Below, one piece after another: positions 12,286-23,990 of a stretch of DNA of 64,000 nt. Made by a program: the position numbers and the translations under genes. The number at the start of each line of letters is the position of its first letter. Position 1 is the first letter of the stretch. The stretch is from contig JANVCC010000152.1 of the NCBI GenBank assembly GCA_025345505.1, positions 2,799,318-2,863,317 on the forward strand, in the 5' to 3' direction. The stretch comes from Todiramphus chloris collaris. Lineage: Eukaryota > Chordata > Aves > Coraciiformes > Alcedinidae. The notes below the pieces were generated by a model, which was not told the origin of the DNA, did no database searches, and was given only the letters and a program-made list of their open reading frames with translations.

Positions 12286-13854
12286 CTTGATCTGTGTTTT
12301 TGATCAGTTATTAGCCAGGCACACAGTGTTTCCCTCTGTGTGGTGATGCAGCTCTGTGGCCAGGGTAATGATGGATGACATTAGACCTGCTGTCCTGCCC
12401 GCCCCACCGCTCTCCTTGCTGTGGAGAAACCCAAGCATGGAGTAGCATTTTGAGGTTGGTGTTCAAGGAGATAAGGATGGAGTACCATTTAAAAGATGCT
12501 TGTCTCTCTCTAGGGGCTATATGAGGAGTATAGACTATGCAGTTAAATTTGTAAGTGGGCTGGTTAGAAAGGGGCCTTGAATTCTGAGTACATGCCTAAC
12601 AACAGTGTTCTCTGGGGCTCTTCACTTACACCCCAGTCCTTTAAATATCTTGGTCCAGGAACCACCAAAGGAAGAGCTGGATGAATGCCACTCTGCTATT
12701 TCTGATGCAGTTTATTTTTTAAAATTAATTCTGTTCAATGGAACCTACTTACTTTTTTTGTGATATGGTATCATTTTGCTGGACACATCCATACAGGTAA
12801 TTTTCAGCTTGTTAATATGACATGAGGAGTTTCTGGCTGAAGTAACTGAAAGTTAAATTGTTCTAAGTGAAGGAAATCCATCCCTCTACAGGAGTTCAAC
12901 ACAGGACCTATTCACTTCTTACTTTCCATTTATGGTAGCTGGGTTTTATTTTTTTTTAAAAGCTTGTCATATATAGGTCATAGAATAATTTATGAGAGTA
13001 AGAGTATAATTTTCCTGTGTAGAAATGTAAAGCACTAGTACAGAATTTTAACATCTTAGTTATACTGATTCAAGAGCTCACATTTCTGAATTTTAATACA
13101 AGGACCCTGACCACTATGTGAAACAAGGCCTCAGGTGGTGCATGGTGACATATGAAACATTTATTGATCTTCTGTAATGGGATGAATTTTGCCTATCAAA
13201 ATCAGTGAAGAGCAGTCCAAGTTTTAACTTAGTGTCTCATCTGTGCACCTAATTTTAATTTCATTATTACCAGCAGTTTGGAGTCTGACTTGTTTTGATA
13301 TTAACAAGCATTTGTACAGTAGTCTTCCTAATTAAATGGAAATGTCAACTTTACACCTGTATGTGATTTTATTTTCTAATTTGAAGTCCTGTTCTGCAGG
13401 AAATGCTTTAATTTAAATAACTCTCTTTAGGGAATTCTATTTCTTTTGTGATTTTCTAGTAAATTATTGTGTTTGAAATAGTCAAGCCATGCAGCAGAAC
13501 TCTATTGTCTTAAATGTATGGAATGGAAGTTGGATTGTTGCAAGAGCAGCAATCAAGGGGTATCTTGACCAAAGTCTGAAGTCCTGACTGTAGGGAAGCC
13601 CTCCAGATGGGCTGTTGCAGACTCCATAGCTTCACAGGTTGTAAGCTTGGGGATCTTAGGACTTCCTTTCTTTTCTATTGTATAACTGCAGAAATTAGGT
13701 ATTTCTCTTTTGCAGACAATTTTTAAATATTGGAACTTTATGGGGGGAGCTGGATGGAACTTCAACATTTCTGCATGCTCCCATGAAATATGATTACTTT
13801 TCAGCACAAAGTTCTGATAAACACAGGCTTAACTGCTTTTCTGAATCAGGACCA
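12286..13854. other. Unique noncoding stretch
   Basis: A GC-richer segment at about 12340-12440, otherwise AT-rich. No gene, repeat family or RNA recognised. Confidence 0.5.
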
Positions 13855-14248
13855 TACAGGGAGAGGCTGAGAGAGCTTGGACTGCTCAACCTGGAAAAGA
13901 GAATGTGTGGATGAATTTTATCCATGTCTATAAGTATTTGATGGAGAAGATGAAATGACAGTGCTGGACTTTTCTCAGTAGTGCCCAGTGAGAGAACAAG
14001 AGACAATGGGAATCTACTGAAATGAAGGAAATTCTGTTTAAACTTGAGAAAAAACTTATTCACTGTGAAAGTGGTCAAACACTGGCACAGCATGCACAGA
14101 GAGGTTATATCCATCATTTGAGGTATTAAAAAACCAGCTGGACACAGCCCTGAGTAGCTTACTTTAACTGACTCTGCTTTGAGCAGGGGGATGGACTAGA
14201 TGATCTCCAGAGGTGTTTCACACCTCCATCATTCGGTGATGCTGTGAA
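13855..14248 (+). mobile_element. CR1 LINE 3' fragment, plus strand
   Basis: Sense CR1 starting in the ORF2 tail (GAGGCTGAGAGAGCTTGG, coding RLRELG in the family) and ending in the 3' UTR (GGGGGATGGACTAGATGATCTCCAGAGG) with a decayed octamer tail near 14232-14246. An internal deletion or divergence separates the first 60 bases from the rest. More diverged than the 17 kb copy; no frame survives. Confidence 0.88.
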
Positions 14249-15085
14249 GCTTTAGGGAGGAAACCATAGGGTGCTTAGTTCGCCCTCACCCATCACCAGC
14301 TGCAGATGCTGCAGGAAGGGGACATTTTTATCTGGGAGCTGATGTTCAGCCTTCAAAGCCATTCCAGTATGATACAGGGGGTGTACTGCTCTTCCTTGCA
14401 TGAGGCTTTTGAAGTGGGAATCTGTGCCTTAAGCACTAGATCTTTTTTCACCAGGCGATGCACTGAAGCTCCCAATGGTCCTGCATTAAAACAGAACAAA
14501 TAGTTGAAATACTGGCCCCAGACAGGTCAATGGCAAAAATCCCAGCAACTTTAATGGAGCCAAGAATTCACCAAAGACAAGGTATTTGTAAGAGCAATGC
14601 ATTTATGTTACATCTGAAGCTTGTTTACAACCTTCTGGAGTACTTATCTTTGACAAACAATCTTTACAGAGCATCTGAATATCTAAATGCCTTGAAGCAG
14701 AGCCATTTGCAAGTGGTTACTGAGGACTGTAGTTAAAAATGAAACAATGTCATTCACAGTGGGACTATATGCAAAAGCTGCTCTAGTTACAGTGATAAGA
14801 AATGCACATTCAAAGAATGACAAAATTTTCCATCTTTGCACAACTGAAAGATTTATATAGGCAGTGTGTCAAACCTGAAAGACAATCCCAATATAATCCC
14901 AACAGCTGTATGTTAAAATTGCATCATAATGAACAAGGAGAGGGCATGTATTTAAAATAATGGTCTTGAAAAGTTTATTCTTTGTTTTCATACCCAGCAC
15001 TATTATATAGGTTCTACACTAAGTGTTTCTGAGAAAAAATGTTATACAATATATTAATACATTATTAACCATAGAATTGCAGATG
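14249..15085. other. Unique noncoding stretch
   Basis: Two short unrecognised open frames (14306-14503, 14530-14736). No supporting features. Confidence 0.5.
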
Positions 15086-15206
15086 TGGTACTTAGGGATA
15101 TGGTTTAGTGGTGAACTGGCAGTGCTGAGTTAGAAGTTGAACTTGATGAACTTAAAGGACTCTTCCAATCAAAATGATTCTATTATTCTATGTTTCTATA
15201 ATTCTA
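15086..15206 (+). mobile_element. CR1 LINE 3' terminal fragment, plus strand
   Basis: About 120 bp ending in the octamer-type tail (ATGATTCTATTATTCTATG, about 15172-15206). The body shows the GGTTTAGTGGTGAACTGGCAGTGCTG block and the TTGATGAACTTAAAGGACTCTTCCAATC block typical of one CR1 3' end subtype. Extremely 5'-truncated; noncoding. Confidence 0.85.
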
Positions 15207-17056
15207 TGAAGGTTTAGAGATGTAGTATTTGCATGTTTTATGATTGCATGTGCAGTGATAATGCATATGTGCATTCAACACAAAAAGTTCCATGCAGTGT
15301 TAAATCCTGTCTTAATTTGGAGTATTGTTTGGATTTCAGGGTTTGCAGGTACCAAAAATGAGGTGCTCAATGCATATCAAGAGCTGAAAATCTAATCAGT
15401 TTCAAGTCCTCCTGGAAAGAGATAACCCAAACATAACCCAAGCATACTCTACACCAAAAATTGTCAACCATTTACTAGAGAATGCTACAGAGAGGATCCT
15501 TCTCTCAAGAGGAACAAAATTAACTTTGCTGTCAACTCTTTCTTTTTTGTGACAATTTATTGCCAAAAAATATTAGGAAATATTTAAGAATAATAGGCAC
15601 TAGAATAAATAAATATAAAAACTCTAGTCCACCTTGAACTGTGTAAAATGTTAAGCTCAGAAACAGTGGAAGATTTGACACAATTATTTGTTTCTTACTT
15701 CACCCAGTGAGAACATCTGTGGCTCTGCAGAACAGCCATAGTGTGAGGTGAAACTCCACTCTCTGTAAGCGAGGCAGAATTTGTTCCCTTGCCCTGACAG
15801 CTCCTCTAGCCTGGATAGAGCAGGCAGGGTATTTCTTCTTGCTTCTGTTCTTCTATGTCACTACAGGAACAGAAAGAGACTGAATCACAAGCAAAATCAG
15901 GCCCTTTTTGTTCCACTTCCAGATGTAATATTTAGAAAGTTTTTAATTACCTTGGTTGTTTGCATCGTGTTCAGATAATTAATTCTGTAGTAGAAAATGT
16001 TTAATGTTTCTGTTTTTTCATGCCACATCTCCTTGAGTTGTGTTCGTAACACTCACTTTGTGGTTGGGAGTGGTGAGGAGATATATTCTATCTGATAGAT
16101 ATTTTCTTGAGCAAGATATTGAACATCCATAAAAATTCTTCAAAGTTATTAGATTTAGCCATTTACAAAGAACAAAGCAATGGATTAAGTTCCTAGTTAA
16201 TTTGTCTTCTCTTTAATAGCTTCAAAGATATTTTTCCATTCCAAGTTTAAAAAAAACCCACAACCCACCCGTGTTCCTTAAGTAATATCTGTAATATTGT
16301 TCCTTACAAAGAGTGACAATGCCAGCAGTTGTTCCTTGGCTGTGTTCCCAGCAAGTATAATTTAACAGGTGAGAAATAAAGTATGTGAGTGAGATAACAG
16401 TGTGATACTCTAAATTTAGATGATATTGAGGGCTTTTTTGTAAATTGTAATTATTCTTACTGTTTTTCCTCAGAAGGCATGGAGAGCCTGTGTCATCTTT
16501 ATTAAAAAAGAAGAAGATTCTGGAGTCTGAAAAAAATATAAGCTAGCTTTTTATGTGTTGTTCTAAATCAAGGAACAATTTTTTTTTTTTTTATGTTTGT
16601 TTGTTTTGCAGTCTTCTTATGAAAGATAGCTCTTTTAGAGCTGGTGTTAAGAATGATAGCCAGGAGCTAGGGTGTTACTGTAAATGATGCTTATATATTG
16701 TACTTGATTATATTTCCATTTTAGCTGGCTAAAGAGTTCATTTCTGCTCTGCAAGAAGTTTGGTGGAAGGTAGTAAAGCCACTTATCTTTTTGCCTTAAC
16801 TCTTGTCTTGGACAGATCCAAGAATATTAGGTCTGTCCAGTAAATTCTGGAAAACCTTGCTACCTAAATGACCTGCTTGCTTGTTTGTTTGCTTTTGTTT
16901 TTTATTTCTGTGCTTCAATGAAGTGACTGGCTCTGTGCTGAGATTATGTATTATCTTGATTTTCTCAAGCCCTAGTAATTATGTTTTGGAAAAGAAGACC
17001 ATCAGGTGGTATTTGGGTCTTTGAAAAAGCAGAGGGTCTGTCCTGGTACTCTGATA
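15207..17056. other. Unique noncoding stretch
   Basis: AT-rich; T run at 16579-16592 followed by TTTG units, and more TTTG/TTGC units near 16876-16905. No gene recognised. Confidence 0.5.
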
Positions 17057-18045
17057 AATCACAGAATCATAGAATGGTAGGGGTTGTAAGGGACCTCTTG
17101 AGATCATCAAGTCCAAGCCCCTGCCAGTACAGCAACACCTAGGGCATGCCACACAGGAACAGACCCAGGCAGGTCTTGAAAGTCTCTAGAGAAGGAGACT
17201 CCACAACCTCTCTGAGCAGCCTGTTCCAGGGCTTTGTCATTCTCACAATGAAGAAGATTTTCCTCATGTTGAGGTGGAACTTCCTGTGTTTCACCTTGCC
17301 ACCATTACCTCTCGTCCTATCTTAGAGCACAACTGAAAAGAGACTGTTCCCTTCTACTTGACACCCATCCTTCAGATATTTGTAAACATGAATAAGATCC
17401 CCTCTCAGTCTTCTCTTTTCCAGACTAAACAGCCCCAGGGCTCTCAGCCTTTCCTCATAATAGAGATGTTCCAGTCCCTTTGTCACCTTTGTAGCTCTCC
17501 ATTGGACTCTCTCTAGTATTTCCCTGCACCTCTTGAACTGGGGAGACCAGAACTGAACACAATATTCCAGATGTGGTCTCATTAGGGTAGAAGGGGAGAA
17601 GAACCTCCCTCGACCTGCTGGCCACACTCTTCTTTATGCACCCCAGGAGACCTTTGGCCTTTCTGGACACAAGGGCACATTGCTGTTCCATGGATAACTT
17701 ATTGTCCACCAGGACTCCAAGGTCCCTCTCCATGGGTCTGCTTTCCAGTGGGTCTACCCCTAACCTGTACTGGTACATGGTGTTGCTCCTCCCCAGGTGT
17801 AGGACTCTACACTTATCCTTGTTGAACTTCATTAGGTTTGCCTTTGCCCAACTCTCCATCCTGTCCAGAGCTTGCTGGATGACAGCACAGCCTTCTGGTG
17901 TATTGGCCACACCTCCCAGTTTAGTATCATCAGCAAACTTGCTGAGGGTACACTCTATTCCTTCATCCAGGTCATGGATGAAGATGTCAGATAAGACTGG
18001 ACCCAGTACTGACCTCTGTGGAACCCCACTACATACAGGTCACCA
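17057..18045 (-). mobile_element. CR1 LINE, 5'-truncated, minus strand
   Basis: About 990 bp CR1 copy read from about 18045 to 17057. Its 3' end, on +, reads CAGAATCATAGAATGGTAGG followed by a 3' UTR with 'cttgaaagtctctagagaaggagactccacaacc', a variant clearly different from the copy at 924-2083, so at least two CR1 lineages are present. It reaches upstream only to just before RT motif B. No target duplication is visible. Confidence 0.95.
17322..18039 (-). pseudogene. CR1 reverse transcriptase remnant (ORF2 fragment)
   Basis: Starts after a TGA at 18042-18040 and runs open to 17455. Motif B appears as SGVPQRSVLGP (about 18030-17998), with R where the family has G. Motif C is intact as FADDTKLGG (about 17937-17911), so both catalytic aspartates remain here, unlike the 0.9 kb copy. 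The frame continues through [19 protein letters not shown] and DLGVLVDNKLS. A frameshift between about 17627 and 17455 moves the C-terminus ([29 protein letters not shown]) into another frame that ends at 17322. Motif A, the endonuclease and the N-terminus are absent, so it is dead. Confidence 0.93.
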
Positions 18046-19916
18046 GCAGCAGATATCTGTTTGGTAAGTTTCTACAGAGGAGTGTGCTGAGGTTATGGTA
18101 ACAGCAGGAAAGTTTTTTGGTTGTGTCTTACACAAAGCAATCCCAGAGGTTCAGATCATTTTCTATGAAGATGAAAGGTTCCTTTTACTTGAAAAGTTAC
18201 ATTTTGAGGTACATCAGAAGGCTCTGATGTTGCTAACTGATAATGGCTAAAGGTAGACTTAGACTTGATGAATTTAGGATTCTGATCCTGCAACCCTAAA
18301 AAGGCAACAAGAACTCATCATCAGGGCAAAACTTGAGGTTAAGACACAAGGACTTACAGTGCTACATCTTGTAGATACTTTTGGAAGTCTTATCTGTTGT
18401 GTCTACAACCGAGAGTAATTATGTAGCAACTGTGATTATCAGATTTTTCCATAATATTAATACAGTCTGTTCATAAAGAGATAATAATCACTGTTTTCCA
18501 AGACAGCAAGAATCCATCTGTATGTAAAATGCTATCTGATCTTATATGTAAAATGTTAATTGTCATTGCTTTAGAGAGGAAGTCAAATCTCCAATATTCT
18601 ACATCAGTATCCTGATTTTATTACAGTGAAAGATAGGATGTAGTTCATTGTGAAGCATATCTGTTCATTTCCAAAGGCCTTTCATTGCAGAACTATGAAA
18701 CAGAAAGAGTCTCTAAAGGACGTCTCCCTAAACTTATTTTAATGTGTCTGCATTTTGTTAATTTATTTGGAAGTGAGTTTTTAAAGCCAAATATTATTAC
18801 ACTATAATATGCAGTATTGAACTTCTTTGATTAAAGATATGTTATTGATTTCAGCCTATTAAAAAAAATTAAGCATCAAAACCTTGGAATTTGAATTGAA
18901 ATGATTGTAGTGATCCATGTGTCCTCTGCTCTGATAAGCCTGTGTTTCGATATATATTTCAATATTCTTATATTTTAATAACCCCCTTTCTTACCTTTGG
19001 TAGGCATTTGTCATTTTGATGGTCTCCACAGATGTCTTAAAACTTAAGCACCTTCTGCAAATGTTATATTAGGAGTATAATAATAAAACTCAAACAACAG
19101 GAAGTCATAAAAATGATATTCATGTTTTCTTTCCATTTTAATGAGACAAAGTTTGATATTTATTCACCATTATCTCTTTACTACTGGAATCATCCCAATG
19201 GTTTCAGTAAAAATGCTTGGAGAACAGAATACTATTCAGTGTCAATAAAATGACAGTATATAGCCTCAGAACACAGTTATTTCCCAGTACTTGGTATTCC
19301 TACTGGAAGTGTCTTTAAAAGCAGGAAGAGAGAGAAGGTATAGGGAAATAACATTCCCTTCATATTCATGGAGAAACCAATGACTAACAGAGAAGTTGAG
19401 CAGTCAGTGTTTTCCATATGAGCCATCTTTTACATTAAAAAGAAAGAAACAGCTGGTTTAGTTTCAGCTTCCGAACTCTTCTTTCTATGCCAGCTGCCCA
19501 CTTAGTTTAGAATATCAATTACTATATAGTTATACAATTCTGTTGCAAATTAATATGTTTGACATGGTTTGATTTATCAGAAATTCAGGATTTACTAAGA
19601 AAATTAGATAAAGCAAAGCTTGATATTAGCAGCACTTACTATAGTAAAACAGTCACTTAATTACAGGTCTGAGGATGACAAGATTCACATTAACTTGTAG
19701 TAACAAGGTATGTCCAGCCAAAAGCTATATATACATAAACAGAAAGCATACAGACACAGAAATACTTGGCCAATGAAATACGTAGATGCCCACACTCATA
19801 AAAGCAAATGCATAAAATAAACACCTAAACAGGTAGAGAGTTGGGTAAAAGAGACTGGACTATAGTAAAATTTTCCCCTTCAAGTTTAAATACTCACAAT
19901 GCATTGTCTTTTCTCA
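18046..19916. other. Unique noncoding stretch
   Basis: AT-rich, no recognisable repeat, exon or RNA. Confidence 0.5.
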
Positions 19917-20131
19917 GCGTGTGAGGGCTAAGTCTTGAGGAGGTGGCCTCTCCCAGGTCTTGCATCGCGTTCATCAGCAGGCAGTTCTGAGAGGTGTGCC
20001 AATGCAGGGGAGATGCTGAATGCAGCCCACTGTGGTCCACGGGAGCTCAGAGTATCATTTTGGATCAGTGTTTATAAGGTCCGAGATAACTACCTTTTGT
20101 CAGGTACTTTTCCATTTTGGCCTAACTTGAG
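19917..20131. other. Small CpG-enriched segment
   Basis: Six CpG dinucleotides in about 215 bases (near 19918, 19965, 19967, 20040, 20086 and 20130) in a window that is otherwise CpG-poor. It is too small for a classical CpG island. A 70-codon open frame on + (19935-20147) is unrecognised. It could be a regulatory patch or chance. Confidence 0.3.
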
Positions 20132-23100
20132 CGTTTCAATATTCTGATTTGTATATGTCCAGAGCTTACTGGATCTGAAGGTCCTGGTAGCTCCCTTTGT
20201 CCCACAACCCAAGTACAAGTGTACCAGGTCATAAGAGGGTCGACAGATTATCCAAGATGATAGGAGCCATGTGTGTTGGAGGGGACACCTCAATGCTCTG
20301 GTCCACTGCAAGAAGTAGTTGTCATTATTGTCCCCAGAGAATAGAGGAAGTAGGTGCCAGGAGCATGTAAGTGTGCCTTAGTGCACTGGCACACAGCTTT
20401 TTGCAACATGTACTTTTTCAGTGCATTGCTGTGTGGCTCAGGGAGGAGAGCTGTACCATGTATTGAGCGGCCCATAAGTGAAAGGAAATTGTACCACCAC
20501 AAATTCATTGCAGTTACAGAAATTACATATAAATAGAATTATATGACTTAGTGTTTCAGAATCCTTTAAATGAGTTTATAGTTCAGTTCTTTATAGACAA
20601 TTACTGGTTATATATCAGGCTGAGGGGAGGCTGGATCAGAGCTAAACTAATCTGTTGATACCTTGGCAATGCTCCTCTATTGCCTTCAACTCCAAAACAA
20701 TCAGCTTTAGAGATTCTACAGTTTCATGAAAGCAACTCAAGTGGAAAAAGGCAAAGAACTTGCAGAGTTGAAAGCCTGCAGATAGATACCACTCTGGATT
20801 TTAACCAGGATGCTAGATGTTAAGGGTAATGAGTTATATCATACAGATTATTTTTGTCCATGTCTTAGAGATCTGTGCTGTAAGCAGCATTATCAGTCTT
20901 TGCTTTAACTGCTGCAGCTTTCTGTGGGTGGTTACACTTTATTAACTGGCAGGACATTGCTGTGTTTTCTTAGAACAAACCAGAGAACATTAGTCTGCCT
21001 GTTGATGCTACACAGTGTCATCTGGAAGGAAAGCAGAGTGTGATCACCTCTGCTCTGCAGAGACAGTAATAAAGAGTTGAGATCTGTACTCTCTGACTTT
21101 GAGAATATAGTGAGCTGGTATGCTGACCTTCCTGCTTATCTTGATGAATGATATTGTTTTATTATAAACTTCTAAGTCTCATATCTACATCTGTTATCGT
21201 GTAGCTAGAGTTTGTACTTGATCATACAAGTATGTGCCAGTATGATACAAGTAAGTACCATGTAACTATTACATGCATTCAATGCCTCATCGATAACATC
21301 TGTAACTGTGATTGGTCTCTGACCCACCAAGAGGGTTCATATGGCCTGTGTCCTGCTATTGACTTCCTTGTGAAGGCCTCCCAAGAAATGGGCAGGTCTG
21401 CAATTTAGTGCATATCTATCCAAAGGTGTATACAATGGTAAGGTAAATATTCATATATTTTACCATAGAGAAAGCTAGATTGTCAAAGGAAAGGTTAAAC
21501 AGAACTTTAATTGAAATTCCAAACACTGGTATGACAAATAGTTCCAAAATAATGCAATGTAAGACATAAGATGGTCTGCCCATGAAAGAAATACATTCTA
21601 CTAATAGCAAGGAAGAGTGAGAAATACAAATGTTTTATATACAGAGGATTCAAATTTCCTCCTTAGAAATCACTGGTAACTTGTCTGGCCTATTAGGAGA
21701 GAAAGTAATGTTTTTCAGGGACTGAGTTTCAGCAAAGGTCCTGAGACATGTGTAGATGGGAGTTTCTGAATGAACTTTGAAAGCAGAATTATTGAAAGCA
21801 GAATATTCTATAAAGCTGTTAACTCTAACTAGTTGCCTGTGCACAGGCTTGTTTTCCTAGACTCGATATTGGAGGATGTCAGCTTATATCTCACTCTTTA
21901 CATCTTTACTCTGATATTTTCCTGTCATTTTATGATATGACAAATGTGAGTGGATGTGGGGACTCAGACTCCATCTATCTGCTTTGTGCAGCTTCACAAA
22001 AATTCCGAGCCGGCACTGGTTGCCTGTCCAGGTGATGGACATAGTGACCCTGTTCCTCAGCATTGTGGCCAAAGGCACTGCTGTCAGGCTTGCTGCCCCA
22101 TTGGAAAGGAAACATGGAGATGACAGGAGCTTGTAGGCTTGAAAAGCACATAGGTTTCATTCTGCTAAGCTTTCTGTGAAGAAAGAGGGGAGAGTTTGTG
22201 AGAATATTTTTCAACAGTTGGCTTTAAGGTATAAAGAAACATTAAAAAAAATTTAGTTTTCTTGAAGCTCTCCAGTCTGACTTTCAGGCATGTGATTTGA
22301 GGATGGTGACCTTGTTGGAAAGTCAGTCTGAGAGAACACAAACACTGGGCTATAAAACCACTAATATCACTTCTCTAACCAGGGAAGGAGCTGCTAAGGA
22401 ATAAAGGAGATAAAGTGGCTGCAGCCCACCTCTGGTAGGAGGTACATGTTCCCTTTGTTATGCAGTGGAGAAGCAGCTGAAAGGTAGAACCTGGTGGCTG
22501 CTGGCATGTGTCCTGCTGGAGACAGGCAGGTGAAGACTGTTTGTAACTACCAAGAGTTTGTGAAGGTTCAGTTGTATAATTTCTATCACATTCATATTTT
22601 TCCTCTGTAGAAGTAAACAAAACAAATACTTCTGTGTATGAAGGCATATCATCTTCAGTTAGGAAGGCCTTTTGCACCCGTAGTTACAAATAAAAGCAGT
22701 TTTTTTGCATCAGGAGAAATGTCTGAGCAGTGGTTTTGTAATCTATTGGGTAAATTTTTTTTGTCATGATAGGTATAAAAGACATATTTGAGTAATCTGG
22801 TACTAAATAGAGTTCTAAACCAGACAGAAACCTCATCCAGAGGACTGACAGCAATAACTCAAAACCAAAACTCAGGGAGCTTGAGGTACAGGCAAGTAGT
22901 CAGCAAATCTCAAAGATAACCCAACCATCCATCTCCTTCAGGCACTCACCTGGGGTATATCACCTGCTCACTGTCCACATGCACCAAAAATCTGTGCCCA
23001 ACCCCCTTCATATCCACATCTCTTGTCTCACTGCAGGGAGACAAGCTCCTGCATGAGGGACACTCTCTTTTCTCCCTGCTTTGTTCAGCCCCATGGTTAC

Positions 23101-23180
23101 CTTCCAGTGCCTGGTGTGCTCACGGCCTTTTCTTTAAACCACTGGTGGGATTTTAGGTGCCTTAAATTGCTGGTGGGTTT
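20132..23180. other. Unique noncoding stretch
   Basis: Several short unrecognised open frames on both strands, none with domain or splice support. Short direct repeats of ATACAAGTA lie near 21224-21255. No repeat family recognised. Confidence 0.5.
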
Positions 23181-23418
23181 TTAGGAGACCTTATTGCAGC
23201 CTTTCAGTACTCTAAATGGGGCCTATAATAAAGATGGGGATAATCTTTTTAGCAGGGTCTGTTGTGACAAGATAAGGGGTAATGGTTTTAAACTAGTGTA
23301 GACTGAGACTAGATATAAAGAATACTTTTTTTTTAAATGAGAGTGTTAAAATACTGAAATATGTTGCCCAGAGAAGTGGTAACCACCCCATCCCTGGAAA
23401 CACTGAAGTTCAGGTTGG

Positions 23419-23423
23419 ATGGG
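23419..23423. repeat. Target-site duplication, left copy (ATGGG)
   Basis: Five bases immediately before the LTR. The right copy at 23879-23883 is ATGGA, one mismatch. The duplicated bases are CR1 sequence. Confidence 0.75.
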
Positions 23424-23532
23424 TGTTGTAGTTTAAGGGTGAACAGACTGAGTGGGGGGGACAGGTGGTAACCCTGGGACCCTGAGGAGTAAGAGGGCAG
23501 CTGTTATTCCCTCCCCTTCCCTGCCACACTCC

Positions 23533-23538
23533 ATATAA
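23533..23538 (+). promoter_or_regulatory. TATA-like box of the LTR
   Basis: ATATAA, about 110 bp into the LTR, upstream of the poly(A) signal in the same orientation. Probable remnant of the U3 promoter; no evidence that it is active. Confidence 0.5.
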
Positions 23539-23547
23539 CAAGGACTT

Positions 23548-23565
23548 GGGGGGGGGGGGGGGGGG
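23548..23565 (+). repeat. 18-base poly(G) run in the LTR
   Basis: Uninterrupted G run just after the TATA-like box. It could form a G-quadruplex and is a common site of sequencing or assembly length error. It also makes the proline-rich minus-strand open frames at 23410-23651, which are artefacts. Confidence 0.9.
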
Positions 23566-23725
23566 CTCTTCCTTCCCGGGCTCTGGGATCTGTGAGTGCA
23601 TCTCAGCAGGGCTGGCCCTGGCTCCACGTGCACTGTGAGATCCATCGTCATCCCAGAGTGGGTTTTATATGGTTCTGTATCCTTCTGCCATTAATATTCC
23701 TTTTCCCTTTTTTCTCCTTTTATTA

Positions 23726-23731
23726 ATTAAA
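23726..23731 (+). terminator. ATTAAA poly(A) signal of the LTR
   Basis: Variant polyadenylation hexamer about 150 bp before the LTR end, in the expected position for the R region and the expected orientation. Confidence 0.55.
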
Positions 23732-23878
23732 TTCGTTATAGTCTTAACTTCTAACCTTGGTTGAGGTATTTTTCTTATTCCCCTTTTTGTGCTCCCCTAG
23801 GAGGGAGCGGGGAAGGTATTAACAGAGAGAAATCCTGCTCTGTTTCACGTGGCTTGCCCTGAGCCTGAAATGGAGACA

Positions 23879-23883
23879 ATGGA
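23879..23883. repeat. Target-site duplication, right copy (ATGGA)
   Basis: Five bases immediately after the LTR; differs from the left copy ATGGG in the last base. Confidence 0.75.
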
Positions 23884-23990
23884 GCTCAGAGAAAACTGAT
23901 CTAGTTAAATCTGTCCTTTCCCACAGCAGGGGGACTGGAACTAGATGACCTTTAAAGATCCCTCCTAACTTAAACCATTCTATGATTCCA

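Larger units (their letters stand above)
23424..23878 (+). mobile_element. Solo endogenous-retrovirus LTR, 455 bp
   Basis: Begins TGTTGTAG and ends GGAGACA, the TG...CA termini of retroviral LTRs. It is flanked by ATGGG and ATGGA, a 5-bp duplication with one mismatch. Inside, in order: a TATA-like box (23533-23538), an 18-base G run (23548-23565) and an ATTAAA poly(A) signal (23726-23731), all consistent with + orientation. Flanking CR1 sequence abuts both ends, so no internal retroviral genes, primer site or polypurine tract remain. This is what recombination between two LTRs leaves. A 5-bp duplication fits ERVL-like or related elements, but the family was not matched. The nested position makes it younger than the host CR1. 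Confidence 0.88.
23181..23990 (+). mobile_element. CR1 LINE 3' fragment, split by a solo LTR
   Basis: Sense CR1 in two parts, 23181-23423 and 23879-23990. The left part runs from AGGAGACCTTATTGCAGCC through GTTGCCCAGAGAAGTGGTAA to GGTTGGATGGG. The right part resumes at the next consensus bases (GAGCTCAGAGAAAACTGATCTAG) and ends in CCATTCTATGATTC. Joining the two halves across the LTR gives an uninterrupted CR1 3' end, so the LTR arrived after the CR1. Noncoding in this state. Confidence 0.93.

Noticed and set aside
17636-18067. 143-codon + strand frame over the second CR1
   Set aside because: Antisense shadow of the minus-strand CR1 reverse transcriptase.
23410-23651. Proline-rich minus-strand frames
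   Set aside because: Produced by the 18-base G run inside the solo LTR.
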